A stretch of 64,000 nt of DNA from JAHCHG01 sp041394845 (GTDB taxonomy: Bacteria; Acidobacteriota; Blastocatellia; Pyrinomonadales; Pyrinomonadaceae): the NCBI GenBank assembly GCA_041394845.1, contig JAWKHL010000009.1:1-64000 (forward strand), written 5' to 3'. The notes below the pieces were generated by a model, which saw only the letters and a program-made list of their open reading frames with translations, was not told where the DNA came from and made no database searches. Position numbers and translations under genes: made by a program. This document shows positions 1 to 8,783 of this stretch, piece by piece; the stretch's first letter is position 1; every line of letters begins with the position of its first letter.

Positions 1-300
1 CAGATAAACCGCTCCCATTCCGCCCGTTCCGAGTTCCCGCAGGATCCGGTACACCCCGAGCTTTTGCCCCTCCATTGAAGCGGAGTCCTGATCATCAAAA
101 AAACCCGCAAATTGTAAGGCCGCCGGAGAATCAAAAAAACCGTCCGCTTCATCTTTATTTTGGAGCAAAGATTTGATTTCCCCTTTCAATTCGGGGAATT
201 CCTCAAATTTTCGGTTGACGTAAGAAAGATACTGCTCGCCCTCCAGAGCGAGCGCCTCCGAAACGATCTCTTCGACTTTTCTCCAATTTTCCGTCTTCAT
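1..300 (-). CDS. Serine/threonine protein kinase, N-terminal part (cut by window edge)
   Basis: The first 100 residues of a protein kinase are visible; the rest lies outside the window. An acidic, helical leader of about 85 residues precedes the glycine-rich ATP loop ELGTGGMGAVYL at residues 89-100, which matches the GxGxxG-V loop of bacterial Hanks-type kinases such as PknB. The kinase would phosphorylate Ser/Thr of partner proteins; substrates cannot be inferred. The ECF sigma factor gene lies 102 bases upstream on the same strand, an arrangement common in Acidobacteriota and Planctomycetes, so the two probably share a signalling pathway. The ATG at 298-300 is the only sensible start seen. 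Confidence 0.85.
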   Translation of the reverse strand, partial: MKTENWRKVEEIVSEALALEGEQYLSYVNRKFEEFPELKGEIKSLLQNKDEADGFFDSPAALQFAGFFDDQDSASMEGQKLGVYRILRELGTGGMGAVYL

Positions 301-402
301 AATCCTCAATTATTTAGGCGGATTTAAAATAAAAAAAAGGACATCGGATCTGACGAAAAAAGAAATCCCGAGACGGTAATCAATTCTCCCGGCGGCTTTT
401 CA

Positions 403-975
403 TCAAATGTCATGAGTGTGTTTTCGGGTTAATTCCCGGTACAACCAGAGTTTGGCGAACTGCCAGTCACGCTGAACGGTCTTCTCATTGACCTGCAAGA
501 CCTCGGCGATCTCCTTTTGATTCAAACCGGCGAAAAACCGCATTTCGACGACTTTTTCTTTTCTCTCATCGATCTCTGCCAGCCTTGTCAAAGCCTCGTC
601 CAGTTCCAGCAGATCGGCCGCCTTTTGCTCATCCGCCATCGGCAGATTCCCCAGAGTCAATCTCTGTAACTGCCCGCCGCGTTTTTCGGAGTAAAGTTTT
701 CTGGCGTGATCAACCAGGATTCTTCGCATGGTTGTGGCCGAAAAAGCAAAAAAGTGGGCGCGATCTTCCCACTTCATCTGATTTATGCCCACCAGACGCA
801 GATAGGCTTCATTGACGAGAGCGGTCGGTTGGAGCGTGTGGTCTCTGCGTTCATTGAAAAGATAGGATCTCGCCTGTTTTTTCAACTCGTCATAGACAAG
901 AGGAAATAAACGATCAACCGCCGTTTTATCACCTGCTCTCCATTCCTGAAGAATTTGTGTGATCTCGTGCGCCAT
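403..975 (-). CDS. ECF-type RNA polymerase sigma factor (kinase-associated group)
   Basis: A 190-residue sigma-70 family factor that would direct RNA polymerase to a specific promoter set. Region 2 spans about residues 15-95, with the typical LQPTALVNEAYLRL stretch and the RRILVDHAR segment. Region 4 is at about residues 125-180, with a helix-turn-helix around NQKEIAEVLQVNEKTVQRDW. This layout matches the Sigma70_ECF/TIGR02999 group, known for its abundance in Acidobacteriota and Planctomycetes and for lying beside Ser/Thr kinases. The kinase gene follows directly. An AAGGAG ribosome site sits 9 bases before the ATG. No anti-sigma factor is seen, which fits control by the kinase (inference). 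Confidence 0.9.
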   Translation of the reverse strand: MAHEITQILQEWRAGDKTAVDRLFPLVYDELKKQARSYLFNERRDHTLQPTALVNEAYLRLVGINQMKWEDRAHFFAFSATTMRRILVDHARKLYSEKRGGQLQRLTLGNLPMADEQKAADLLELDEALTRLAEIDERKEKVVEMRFFAGLNQKEIAEVLQVNEKTVQRDWQFAKLWLYRELTRKHTHDI

Positions 976-1186
976 TTATTTCGGCTCCTTTGGATTCTTA
1001 CGTCTCAAGATTATAGCCCCAATGTGATTTTTGTCCAAAAGTTTTTTTCAATGTCCGTTTAGTTTTCCCCTTTGCGCCTTAACAAACAGAGGGCGGCTTT
1101 TGGCTGACCGATTTGTTTTTGATAGAGGAATTTTTTTATTGCCGGCCCGAGCCAATCGCGCCGAGACAGATTTTAGGAGAAAAAAA

Positions 1187-1711
1187 ATGAGCAATCGAGT
1201 TGTAGTTGAAATAAGCGGACCACAGTTTGTCCAGTCGGCGGTTGAAATGTCGAAGGGGATTTCCCTTCAAACCATTTTCCGTTTGAACGTTCATAATTTA
1301 ACCGGTAATTCCGTCAGCGCTTTGCAGTCGGCCTTAAATAAGCTCCGCAATTACTTTGCCAATGACGGATCCGTAATGATCTCGACATCACAGGCCTTGT
1401 CAAATGGTACTGCTTCGGTTTTGAGTTCGGCGGCCGGCGTTCCGGTCTATATTTCAAACCCGACCTTTCAGTGGTGGGGGGCCGCCAGAGCCAATGCGGC
1501 GGCCCGGCAAATGCAAATCAGCGACTCCCAACAGGCGCAAACCATCCATACCCAAATGGATGCTCAGGCCAGAAAAGATCAAATGCAGCGCTGGCAAATA
1601 AGCAGCGATTTGCAAACGAAGATTTTTGGAATCCAGCAAACCGCAAAAATAAACAGTGCCAGATCAGCTCAAAAGGCGTTCCAAATGATGAATTCCTATA
1701 TCAGGAGCTGA
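1187..1711 (+). CDS. Unrecognised 174-residue protein, Gln/Ser/Asn/Ala-rich
   Basis: I do not recognise this protein. The ATG at 1187 is chosen because AGGAG lies 7 bases upstream; the longer open frame from 1031 has no ribosome site. There is no signal peptide or membrane segment. The N-terminal third is mixed beta/alpha, followed by a hydrophobic patch around ISNPTFQWWGAA. The C-terminal 75 residues are strongly helical and rich in Gln, with regularly spaced Ala, Met and Ile that could form a coiled coil. A rho-independent terminator follows 15 bases after the stop, so the gene appears to be monocistronic. Confidence 0.7.
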   Translation: MSNRVVVEISGPQFVQSAVEMSKGISLQTIFRLNVHNLTGNSVSALQSALNKLRNYFANDGSVMISTSQALSNGTASVLSSAAGVPVYISNPTFQWWGAARANAAARQMQISDSQQAQTIHTQMDAQARKDQMQRWQISSDLQTKIFGIQQTAKINSARSAQKAFQMMNSYIRS

Positions 1712-1725
1712 TCTTTCCCGCCCCT

Positions 1726-1758
1726 CGGACGCGTTTGACCAGACGCGTCCGGGCTTTT
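1726..1758 (+). terminator. Rho-independent terminator
   Basis: A 9-bp perfect stem (CGGACGCGT pairing with ACGCGTCCG) with an 8-base loop is followed by GGCTTTT. It lies just after the stop of the preceding small gene. Confidence 0.75.
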
Positions 1759-1934
1759 GCCGGGCGTCGGTTCGATCGGATCGGAGATCTGTTCTGGGAC
1801 CCATTTTTGCCGGGAAACTTTTGAAAAAAATAATAAAATCCCAACTGCTTCATTTTCTTGTCCGGTTACGTCCGATTTTCCCGCTTTATTAATTGAAAGA
1901 AGTTTTTGAATTTTTTAGAAAGGAGAGAAAGACT

Positions 1935-2441
1935 ATGGATTTATATAAAACAATTAAGGTTTGGGTCGGTTCCGGAGCGTACATCAAAGACATCAGGGAG
2001 ATGAAAAAAATCGTCAACCGGGCCAATGATCTGGTCGGAAAGGCAAAAATGTGCGGGATTTTCAGCGAAACGGTTCAGCAGGCTTTTCAAAAGATGAAGA
2101 CCGCCGAGGAAGCCCTGGGGAAAATCTCCAAAACTCTCGATAAAGTGGACAGTCTTTATCAGGATGTGGAAACGATCAAGAAAATAAGGGTGGCGATGGC
2201 GATCCTCAACGACGAACATATCATCAGATACAACCCGCAAAAAGCGGCCTGGGCCTTCGGCGTCTTGTTTGAAGGATTCGGACATTTCGCCGAATATCTG
2301 CCCCAACCCGCAAAAGCGTATGCCGGGCCTTTGAAGGTTTTGGGGGGAAGCTTTACCAAAATAGTAAGCGAACTGCATCCCCGAACCAGAAAAGCCTGGG
2401 GCGGCCAATACGATCAGATCGGAATTGATATGGGTTATTGA
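1935..2441 (+). CDS. Unrecognised 168-residue helical protein
   Basis: I do not recognise this protein. The ATG at 1935 has AAAGGAG about 10 bases upstream; an in-frame TTG at 1893 lacks such a site. The sequence is almost entirely predicted helix with many Lys and Glu. Heptad-like stretches at residues 40-95 suggest a coiled coil. A more hydrophobic region near residues 105-140 includes AWAFGVLFEGFGHFAEYL and could be amphipathic or membrane-associated. No signal peptide is seen. It follows the other small unrecognised gene on the same strand but is separated from it by a terminator, so it is probably transcribed on its own. Confidence 0.65.
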   Translation: MDLYKTIKVWVGSGAYIKDIREMKKIVNRANDLVGKAKMCGIFSETVQQAFQKMKTAEEALGKISKTLDKVDSLYQDVETIKKIRVAMAILNDEHIIRYNPQKAAWAFGVLFEGFGHFAEYLPQPAKAYAGPLKVLGGSFTKIVSELHPRTRKAWGGQYDQIGIDMGY

Positions 2442-2442
2442 T

Positions 2443-2545
2443 TTTGGGTTTTAGATTTTGGATTTTGGATTAAAAGGATTTGGATGTGTTTAAAGAATTG
2501 AAATCGACAGACAAATCCAAAATCCAAAACCTAAATTCTAAAATG
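2443..2545. repeat. Inverted array of GGATTTT words between convergent genes
   Basis: The left arm carries consecutive GATTTTGG-type words (2443-2470) and the right arm carries their reverse complement CCAAAATC (2516-2540). The RNA from either strand could fold into a long imperfect hairpin. It sits between the 3' ends of two convergent genes, so a terminator or mRNA-end role is plausible. Related arrays recur across the window. Confidence 0.7.
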
Positions 2546-2547
2546 TC

Positions 2548-3297
2548 CTAGGTGATCACGCCGCCGTCGACAATGACGACCTCGCCGTTCATATAGGAAT
2601 TTCGGTCGCTGACCATAAAGGCAGCGAATTCGGCCAATTCATTGGGATGTCCGAGGCGGCCGCGCGAAACCCAGCCTTCGTGGGCGGCCAGGAGTCTTTC
2701 CGGCAGAGTATTGCCGAGATCGGTGTCGAAGATCCCGGCGGCAATGGCGTTGACGGCGACCCCGAACTGGGCGGCCTCGCGCGAAAGGCATTTGGTAAAA
2801 CCGATCATCGCGGCTTTGGAAGTGGCGTAATGAACCGAGGTCGGCAGTGAGCTGATCGCCCCGATCGAGGTGATGTTGAGAATCGTGCCCCTTCGGTGGC
2901 GAACCATTTTCTTGTAAAAGGGTTTGGTGACCGCAAACAGACTGTTGACGTTGGTATCGATCACCCAATCCCAGGATCGGTCGGTCGTGGTTACAAAATT
3001 GTCGGCTTTGTTGACGGCGGCATTATTGACCAGAATATCGATCAGTCCCCAGGCTTCGGTCAACTCCCGGACGAGTTTCTTCATTCCCAAACGATCGGTC
3101 ACCGAAATCTTGAAAGCCTGACAACGCCGCCCGAAAGCCTCGACCTTGGCTTTCACCTCTTCGGCCAGATCGTCCCGGGAATTATAGTTAAAAGCAACAT
3201 CGGCTCCCTCGCGCGCAAAAATCTCGCAAATCGCCGCTCCGATTCCGCGTGTTCCGCCCGAAACAAACGCTTGTTTTCCTTCCAATAAAAGACTCAA
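2548..3297 (-). CDS. SDR-family oxidoreductase, FabG-like
   Basis: A classical short-chain dehydrogenase/reductase of about 249 residues that would reduce a carbonyl or oxidise an alcohol with NAD(P)H. The cofactor motif SGGTRGIGAA is near the N-terminus, NNAA follows at about residue 86, the catalytic Ser is in TSIGAISS, and the catalytic Tyr/Lys pair is in YATSKAA. The length fits 3-oxoacyl-ACP reductases, but the substrate cannot be deduced. The start is taken as TTG at 3297 because GGAG lies 9 bases before it; a longer frame to 3321 also begins with TTG but has no ribosome site. It is followed by the GGATTTT repeat and stands alone. Confidence 0.85.
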   Translation of the reverse strand: MSLLLEGKQAFVSGGTRGIGAAICEIFAREGADVAFNYNSRDDLAEEVKAKVEAFGRRCQAFKISVTDRLGMKKLVRELTEAWGLIDILVNNAAVNKADNFVTTTDRSWDWVIDTNVNSLFAVTKPFYKKMVRHRRGTILNITSIGAISSLPTSVHYATSKAAMIGFTKCLSREAAQFGVAVNAIAAGIFDTDLGNTLPERLLAAHEGWVSRGRLGHPNELAEFAAFMVSDRNSYMNGEVVIVDGGVIT

Positions 3298-3486
3298 AAC
3301 AAAATTCTCCAGAAATAACAATGCTTTTTAAAAAATAACTCTAGGAAAGGTTAATGAAAATGCGCCAAAGAAACAAGTTGCGAGGAAGTTTTCCCCTGAT
3401 CGGAAAAACCCACTCCTTCGTCTTTTACCGCCACTTTTTTCCGGCCGTTTCGAGACCTTCTTTTGAGATTGATCCGGCAGAAGATG

Positions 3487-4683
3487 TTACCTGCGGGCGA
3501 CGGCCACGGTCGTGGAAGGCGAAATCTCGGAAGGTGAGGGCAATAGGGCCTTTATTTCATGAATGATGTTCTGGGTAGAATTGGGAATGGCCAGATTGGC
3601 GGTCGCTTCTTTCAAAGCGTTGTATTTTCCCGAATCCTGCAAAAGGGTTTGAACGGTCGGAACTATGTCGGACGCTTTTTCCAACAGAATACCGGCCCCC
3701 CGCCGGGCGATCAGGTTGACCGTTCCGGCCTCTTGCGGCATCGGCGGCGTGGTCGCATCGGCGATGATCGGCAGATTGCAGGCCAGGGCTTCGAAAGTGG
3801 TCAGGCCTCCGAGTTTCGAGATCATCACATTTGCCGCCTGCATCAATTTTTCCACCTCGTCCGAATAACCGATAACCTTGACCGGGAATTTGGCCTGCTT
3901 GGCCAACTCTTCCGCCTCTTTTTTCAGATCGTCGTTTTTTCCGGCCAGAAAAATCGCCTGAACGTCCAGTTCGCCGTTGATCAGCTCACTGAATATCTTC
4001 GGGATATTGCCCCCTCCGACCCAGCCGGCGTTGACGAAAACGGTGAATTTCTCTTCGTCCAGTCCGAAGGCACGACGGGCGTTTTGCGCCGTTTTTTCAT
4101 CGACCGGGCAGAATTTGGGATTGATCGGCATACCGGAGATCTTTATTTTTTCTGCGGAAATCCCGTAATCGATGAGTTGTTGTTTGGCTTCCTCGTTGGC
4201 CACCAGATAAAGCGAGACCTCTTCGCAGGCCCATCCCTTCCAAAAGCCGTAACACGGGTCGGTGACGACCGTTACGAGCGGAATCTGATCGGCCAGATTC
4301 AGTTCTCTCAAAATGCGGGCAAAGATATGCTGGGTCAGCGGGTGAACACTGACGACGATGTGAGGGCACCATTTTTCAAAAACTCCCTTGCAAAAAACGA
4401 TACAGCGGTCGAGAAAAAAAGGGCTTTTTTCCGGGCGAAACCGATTGACGATCCAATACAGATATTTCATCCAGTGCTGTTTGTTCTTTAAGACCCAGTT
4501 GTAAATTGCGACCAGTTTTTCCGTGATGTGATGCGATTCCTCGACCGCTTTGACGATCCGGACGACGGCCGATTCGCCTTTCCAAAACTTTTGAACGCCC
4601 TCGGCAATGGCCTGCGCGGCCGAACGGTGTCCGCCGCCGGTGTCGGATGAAATGATCAGAATTTTCGGGTTGTTCTGTTGCAT
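3487..4683 (-). CDS. Glycosyltransferase of the MGDG synthase / UgtP type
   Basis: A 398-residue GT28-family enzyme resembling monogalactosyldiacylglycerol synthase and processive diacylglycerol glucosyltransferases, which add sugar from a UDP-donor to a membrane lipid. The N-terminal acceptor-domain signature SSDTGGGHRSAA is at residues 13-24. SVHPLTQHIFA and VTDPCYGFWKGW follow, with GMPINPKF in the middle. The C-terminal donor domain has NAGWVGGGNIPKI, a SKLGGLTTFEALA stretch and PMPQEAGTVNLIARRGAG. It is expected to be a peripheral inner-membrane protein. No strong ribosome site is visible before the ATG. The acceptor lipid is uncertain. Confidence 0.85.
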   Translation of the reverse strand: MQQNNPKILIISSDTGGGHRSAAQAIAEGVQKFWKGESAVVRIVKAVEESHHITEKLVAIYNWVLKNKQHWMKYLYWIVNRFRPEKSPFFLDRCIVFCKGVFEKWCPHIVVSVHPLTQHIFARILRELNLADQIPLVTVVTDPCYGFWKGWACEEVSLYLVANEEAKQQLIDYGISAEKIKISGMPINPKFCPVDEKTAQNARRAFGLDEEKFTVFVNAGWVGGGNIPKIFSELINGELDVQAIFLAGKNDDLKKEAEELAKQAKFPVKVIGYSDEVEKLMQAANVMISKLGGLTTFEALACNLPIIADATTPPMPQEAGTVNLIARRGAGILLEKASDIVPTVQTLLQDSGKYNALKEATANLAIPNSTQNIIHEIKALLPSPSEISPSTTVAVARR

Positions 4684-4875
4684 TTAGTCGCTAAAAAACG
4701 GTTTAAGATTCTACGCTTTCGGGCATCGACAAGTTCGCTCAAAATGCGGAGAAGAGGTATCTCCGCATTTTTCGCTTTCCGGTTAACATCTGACTGAAGA
4801 AATCTTTCGGCTCTCCGAATTCCGCATTTAGTCAATCGCTAAAACGCCTTTTTTACAAGCGGAATTCGTCAAACA

Positions 4876-6042
4876 TCAAGCCTTGACCGCCATACCTCCC
4901 GCTTGCGGAACCTGTTGTTCGAGTTTCTTGCTGGCTTTTTTCATCTGTCGCTCAAGTTTTTTGATCTGAATCAGATGCCCCGCGTTAAACGGCAAACTCG
5001 GATAATAGCAATTCGATTCGTGGGTGCAGTAACAGCCCGCTCCGGCCTCCTTGCGGCGATCTTTCATCAGATCGGTGTTCCAGGCGGCCTGAAAATCCCA
5101 TTCGTAATCGCGCAGGTTGAGGACGTCCGCTTTGTTTTCGCACGAAGAAAGCGCGCCGTTATCGTAAATGACGGCTCCGGCGCTTCCGGCATAACACTTG
5201 AGCTGGGCCTTTTCCTCTTCCTTGGTCTTGGCGATCAGATCGTGCATATAGATATCGACGGCGGCCTTGAAAAATCCCGATTCCCCGCCGTAATTGTTTT
5301 TCAATGCGGCGTTTTTGGTGTCTTCGAGAATCATGTGCGAAAGCCGGGCGTAACGCTGGTGATCGAAATTGAGTTCGTTCGGGTCAGCCGACGGCGGACG
5401 AATGTAATTGATGTTGACCTTGTCCGGCTTGAGATCGTATTTGAGAAAATCGTACCAGTCGAATATCGTATCTTCGTTGGAATGCATGACGCAGGTGCAG
5501 GTCTGAACGTCCAGATTCGGATATTGCTCGCTCTTCATCTGCTGAAGGGTGCGCGCCGTATGGATCGCCTTGTCCCAGGAACCGGGTTTGCGGCGGATCT
5601 TCTCGTGCGCTTCTTTGACGCCGTCGATCCCGAGCGCCACAGTTACGTGAAGATCGGGGCATTCGTCCAAAATTCTGGTAACATCCGGGAAAATGCGCGG
5701 ATGGATCTGTCCGTTGCTCATCAGATAAACCGAATCAAGGCGGTTGTTTTCGTAAAAAGCGCGGACGATCTCGGGCAGATCTTTGCGGGTGAACGGTTCG
5801 CCGCCGGCCAGTACGAGAACGCCCAGATTTCCTCCCAGGGTCTCGGAGATCTTTTCGATCTCGTGAGTTTTCATCTGCAATTTTTTGCGGGGCCGGTCAT
5901 CGAGTTCTTCGGTGAAAAAACAATGCGTACAGCGCATATCGCAAACCGATGTGACCAGAATATTGAGGAAAACCGGCGAGATCGTTTTCCCGACCGCCAT
6001 TTTCGCAAATCTCTTAAAAATTTCCTTTGTTGCAAAATCCAT
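4876..6042 (-). CDS. Radical SAM protein with C-terminal cysteine cluster
   Basis: A 388-residue radical S-adenosylmethionine enzyme. The 4Fe-4S motif CDMRCTHC is near residue 35, followed by the GGEPFTR glycine motif that binds SAM. The C-terminal region has additional cysteines in CYAGSAGAVIYD, LSSCENK and GCYCTHESNC, resembling a SPASM/twitch auxiliary cluster domain. The ATG at 6042 is preferred because AAGGATA precedes it; the frame remains open to 6105. Such enzymes often modify peptides or tailor small molecules, but no precursor peptide is seen nearby. The next gene on the strand is the lipid glycosyltransferase, about 190 bases downstream. Confidence 0.85.
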   Translation of the reverse strand: MDFATKEIFKRFAKMAVGKTISPVFLNILVTSVCDMRCTHCFFTEELDDRPRKKLQMKTHEIEKISETLGGNLGVLVLAGGEPFTRKDLPEIVRAFYENNRLDSVYLMSNGQIHPRIFPDVTRILDECPDLHVTVALGIDGVKEAHEKIRRKPGSWDKAIHTARTLQQMKSEQYPNLDVQTCTCVMHSNEDTIFDWYDFLKYDLKPDKVNINYIRPPSADPNELNFDHQRYARLSHMILEDTKNAALKNNYGGESGFFKAAVDIYMHDLIAKTKEEEKAQLKCYAGSAGAVIYDNGALSSCENKADVLNLRDYEWDFQAAWNTDLMKDRRKEAGAGCYCTHESNCYYPSLPFNAGHLIQIKKLERQMKKASKKLEQQVPQAGGMAVKA

Positions 6043-6292
6043 CTTAAATATCCTTTTTATAAAAACCAAATAAATTGTAATCAGGGGTATTAAAAAACTA
6101 CGCATTTTGGATGCGATAAGTTTAATCCACGTTTTACTTTATCTTATATTCCGCGGTTTGGGCAAGATAAAGCCTTTGTTCGGCGGGCGATTTAATGTCA
6201 TATGTTTGTAAAACTAAAAAAATTCGCCTTTTTCACATTTCCGGTCGTCAAATTAGTTCTACAAATTCGAAATCCGCATCTTCGGGAGGGCC

Positions 6293-7282
6293 ATGAAAAA
6301 GAAATTTTTCGTCTTTAAAATCCTGTTCCCGGCAACATTCACATTTTTGTTTGGCCTGCCCGCGTATTCGCAAAACACCTTCACATCTCATCTGAATATC
6401 GAATACGCCAATATTGACGGTTTTTCCCTGCGGCCCGACATCTACACTCCGGACGGACAAACCGCCCCGACTCCTCTGATCATCTGGATTCACGGCGGCG
6501 GTTGGCAGGACGGAAACCGCTCTCTTGCCCCGAACGGGGTTCAACTCCGCCAGGCCCGCCGGGGTTACGCCGTCGCCAGTCTGAGCTATCGGCTGAGCGG
6601 AAGAGCCAAATTTCCCGCCCAGATTCATGACGAAAAAAACGGCCATTCGCTGGCTTCGTTCAAATGCCACAACTTATAACTTAAATCCGGACAAATTCGC
6701 CGTTTGGGGCAGTTCGGCGGGCGGTCATCTGGCCGCTCTGGCGGGAACTTCCGGCGCCGTCAACGCTCTCGAGGATTTTTCTACCGGAAATGCCGATCAA
6801 ACCAGTCGGGTTCAGGCGGTACTGGATTGGTTCGGCCCGACCGATCTTTTACAGATGGAGGCCAATTCATTGCCCTGCAGCACAATCTGTCACAACTGCT
6901 CGGATTCGCCCGAAGCGAATCTGATCGGTTGTCCGATGCCGAATTGCCGTTTAAAAGCCAAACGGCCCAATCCGATCCGTTTCATCAGTCCCACCTATAA
7001 TTACCCGCCTTTTTGATCATGCACGGAACGGCCGACTGTTCGGTTCCGCCAAACCAGAGTCAGCTGTTGAATAACGCATTGTCTTCCGTCGGAGCGACAT
7101 CAAACCTCATCTTTTTGGAGGGGGCCGGACACGGAGGTCCGGAGTTTACAAGCCCCGAAAATCTGGCTTTGATCGATGATTTTTTCGATTCCAATCTCTC
7201 GGAACAAAGTTCAAAGGGATTTTCCTTCACGCTCTTAAATGGGTTAAAATCAGGTTATGTTCCGCCGAGTTTATTTAGATAA
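6293..7282 (+). pseudogene. Secreted alpha/beta-hydrolase (esterase), two single-base frameshifts
   Basis: Joined across frames, this reads as a complete esterase/lipase of the BD-FAE type: a signal peptide ending in AYSQ, the oxyanion motif HGGGW, the nucleophile motif GSSAGG, GPTDLL, the acid motif HGTAD and the catalytic His in GAGHGG. The reading frame changes at an A7 run (6633-6639), where one A too many breaks the transition to KTAIRWLRSN. It returns at a T5 run (7010-7014), where one T is missing between YNYPPF and LIMHGTAD. The first and third segments are in the same frame. Either the gene is recently inactivated or both homopolymers are sequencing errors. The tail overlaps the next gene by 26 bases. 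Confidence 0.8.
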
Positions 7283-8444
7283 TTCCGCCACCACTCCGAT
7301 CGACGAGCGGGTAGTCGAAGCGATGCTCCCTTTTCTGACCGAAAAATTCGGCAACGCTTCGAGCATCCATTATTTCGGTCAGGAAGCCCGCGCGGCCATC
7401 GACAGAGCGCGCCATCAGGTGGCCGAAGCGATCAATGCCCGCCCCAACGAGATCATTTTTACGTCGGGCGGAACCGAGGCCGACAATCTGGCGATCCGCG
7501 GTCTGGTCGAAGCCAACGAAAAATACGGCCGCCACATCATCACTTCGCGGATCGAACACCCGGCGGTCAAGAACGTCTGCCAACAGTTGGAAAAACGCGG
7601 TTTTGAAATGACCTATCTGCCGGTTTACGAAGACGGAGTGGTCAGGATCGAAGATATCAAAGGAGCGATCCGCGAGGATACTCTTTTGATCACTATCATG
7701 ACGGCCAACAATGAGATCGGCACGATCCAGCCCGTCGAAGAAATCGGGCGACTGATCCGGTCCGAGCGCGAAAAAGGGCGCAAGATCTGGTTTCACACCG
7801 ATGCGGTCCAAGCCATCGGACGAATGAAAGTTGATGTCGAAGAGATCGGTTGCGACCTGCTTTCCCTTTCGGCCCACAAGATCTACGCCCCGAAGGGCGT
7901 CGGTGCGCTTTACGTCCGGCGCGGAGTCCGGCTGCAATCGCAAAACCTGGGCGGACATCAGGAACGCGAACGGCGGGGCGGGACCGAGAATGTCCCCCAG
8001 ATCGTCGCCCTCGGAAAAGCGTGTGAGCTGGTCGAACGGGAACTGGCCGAAAGGATCAACCATTTGAAAAATCTGCGGGATACTTTTGAACGGGAGATCG
8101 GCGAAAAAATTCCCGATGTAGTTTTTAACGGACACCGGGAAAAAAGATTGCCACATCTTTCCAACATTTCATTCAGGCACATCGAGGGGGAGGGTTTGCT
8201 TATCAATCTGGATTTGCAAGGTGTGGCCGTTTCCACCGGATCGGCCTGTTCGTCCGGTTCTCTGGAACCGTCGCCGATCATCATTGCGCTCGGGCAAAAT
8301 GAAGAACTGGCCCGCGGCGCAATTCGTTTCAGTTTCGGGCAAGATAACACGGAAAAGGACGTCGAATACGTTCTCGAGGTTTTGCCCAATGCCGTCGAAA
8401 GTCTCCGGCGTCTTTCCCCGCATTATCAAGCCGCTCTTTCGTAA
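7257..8444 (+). CDS. Cysteine desulfurase (IscS/NifS family)
   Basis: A 395-residue PLP-dependent enzyme that removes sulfur from L-cysteine, forming alanine and an enzyme-bound persulfide for Fe-S cluster or thio-modification pathways. The N-terminal YLDNSATTPID, HTDAVQAIG, the PLP lysine K208 in SAHKIYAPKG and the persulfide cysteine C331 in STGSACSSGS are all present. The flexible active-site loop and overall length match group I (NifS/IscS) enzymes. No iscU, iscA or tRNA thiolase gene lies beside it, so the acceptor pathway is unknown. The ATG at 7257 overlaps the end of the esterase frame, suggesting coupled translation. Confidence 0.92.
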   Translation: MFRRVYLDNSATTPIDERVVEAMLPFLTEKFGNASSIHYFGQEARAAIDRARHQVAEAINARPNEIIFTSGGTEADNLAIRGLVEANEKYGRHIITSRIEHPAVKNVCQQLEKRGFEMTYLPVYEDGVVRIEDIKGAIREDTLLITIMTANNEIGTIQPVEEIGRLIRSEREKGRKIWFHTDAVQAIGRMKVDVEEIGCDLLSLSAHKIYAPKGVGALYVRRGVRLQSQNLGGHQERERRGGTENVPQIVALGKACELVERELAERINHLKNLRDTFEREIGEKIPDVVFNGHREKRLPHLSNISFRHIEGEGLLINLDLQGVAVSTGSACSSGSLEPSPIIIALGQNEELARGAIRFSFGQDNTEKDVEYVLEVLPNAVESLRRLSPHYQAALS

Positions 8445-8783
8445 ATGTGAGGATGTGAGGACAACCTCCTTTTCTGACTTGCGACTCCAAAAGCACTCCA
8501 GAAAGGTCAGCCTCCAAGGCTGCTGGTCATTTACGAAACCCATTAGAAAATGGTTAACAAACATTAGGTGGGAGTCATTCAAACTCTTCGAATTTCTCAA
8601 ATCATCTGAATCCTTGATGTTTGTTTTTCTAATACAAGCAGTTTAGAATTTTGAAACATAATAAGTCTTTAACTGAGATTAATAATTCTTAAAAATCCTA
8701 AATCCTGTAAAAATGACGTCTCTTTAACCCTTTAATATCGGAGGAATTCATTTCCTTTGCTGATTTTCAGGAGGTCCCATCGA
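8445..8783. other. Intergenic region, no gene recognised
   Basis: These 339 bases become steadily richer in A/T towards the regulator gene. I see only short, imperfect inverted repeats and no convincing ORF, terminator with a T-run or RNA gene. The promoter of the regulator presumably lies here. Confidence 0.5.

Noticed and set aside
1031..1186. Extended N-terminus of the small gene at 1187
   Set aside because: It lacks a ribosome site, whereas ATG 1187 has AGGAG at the right distance.
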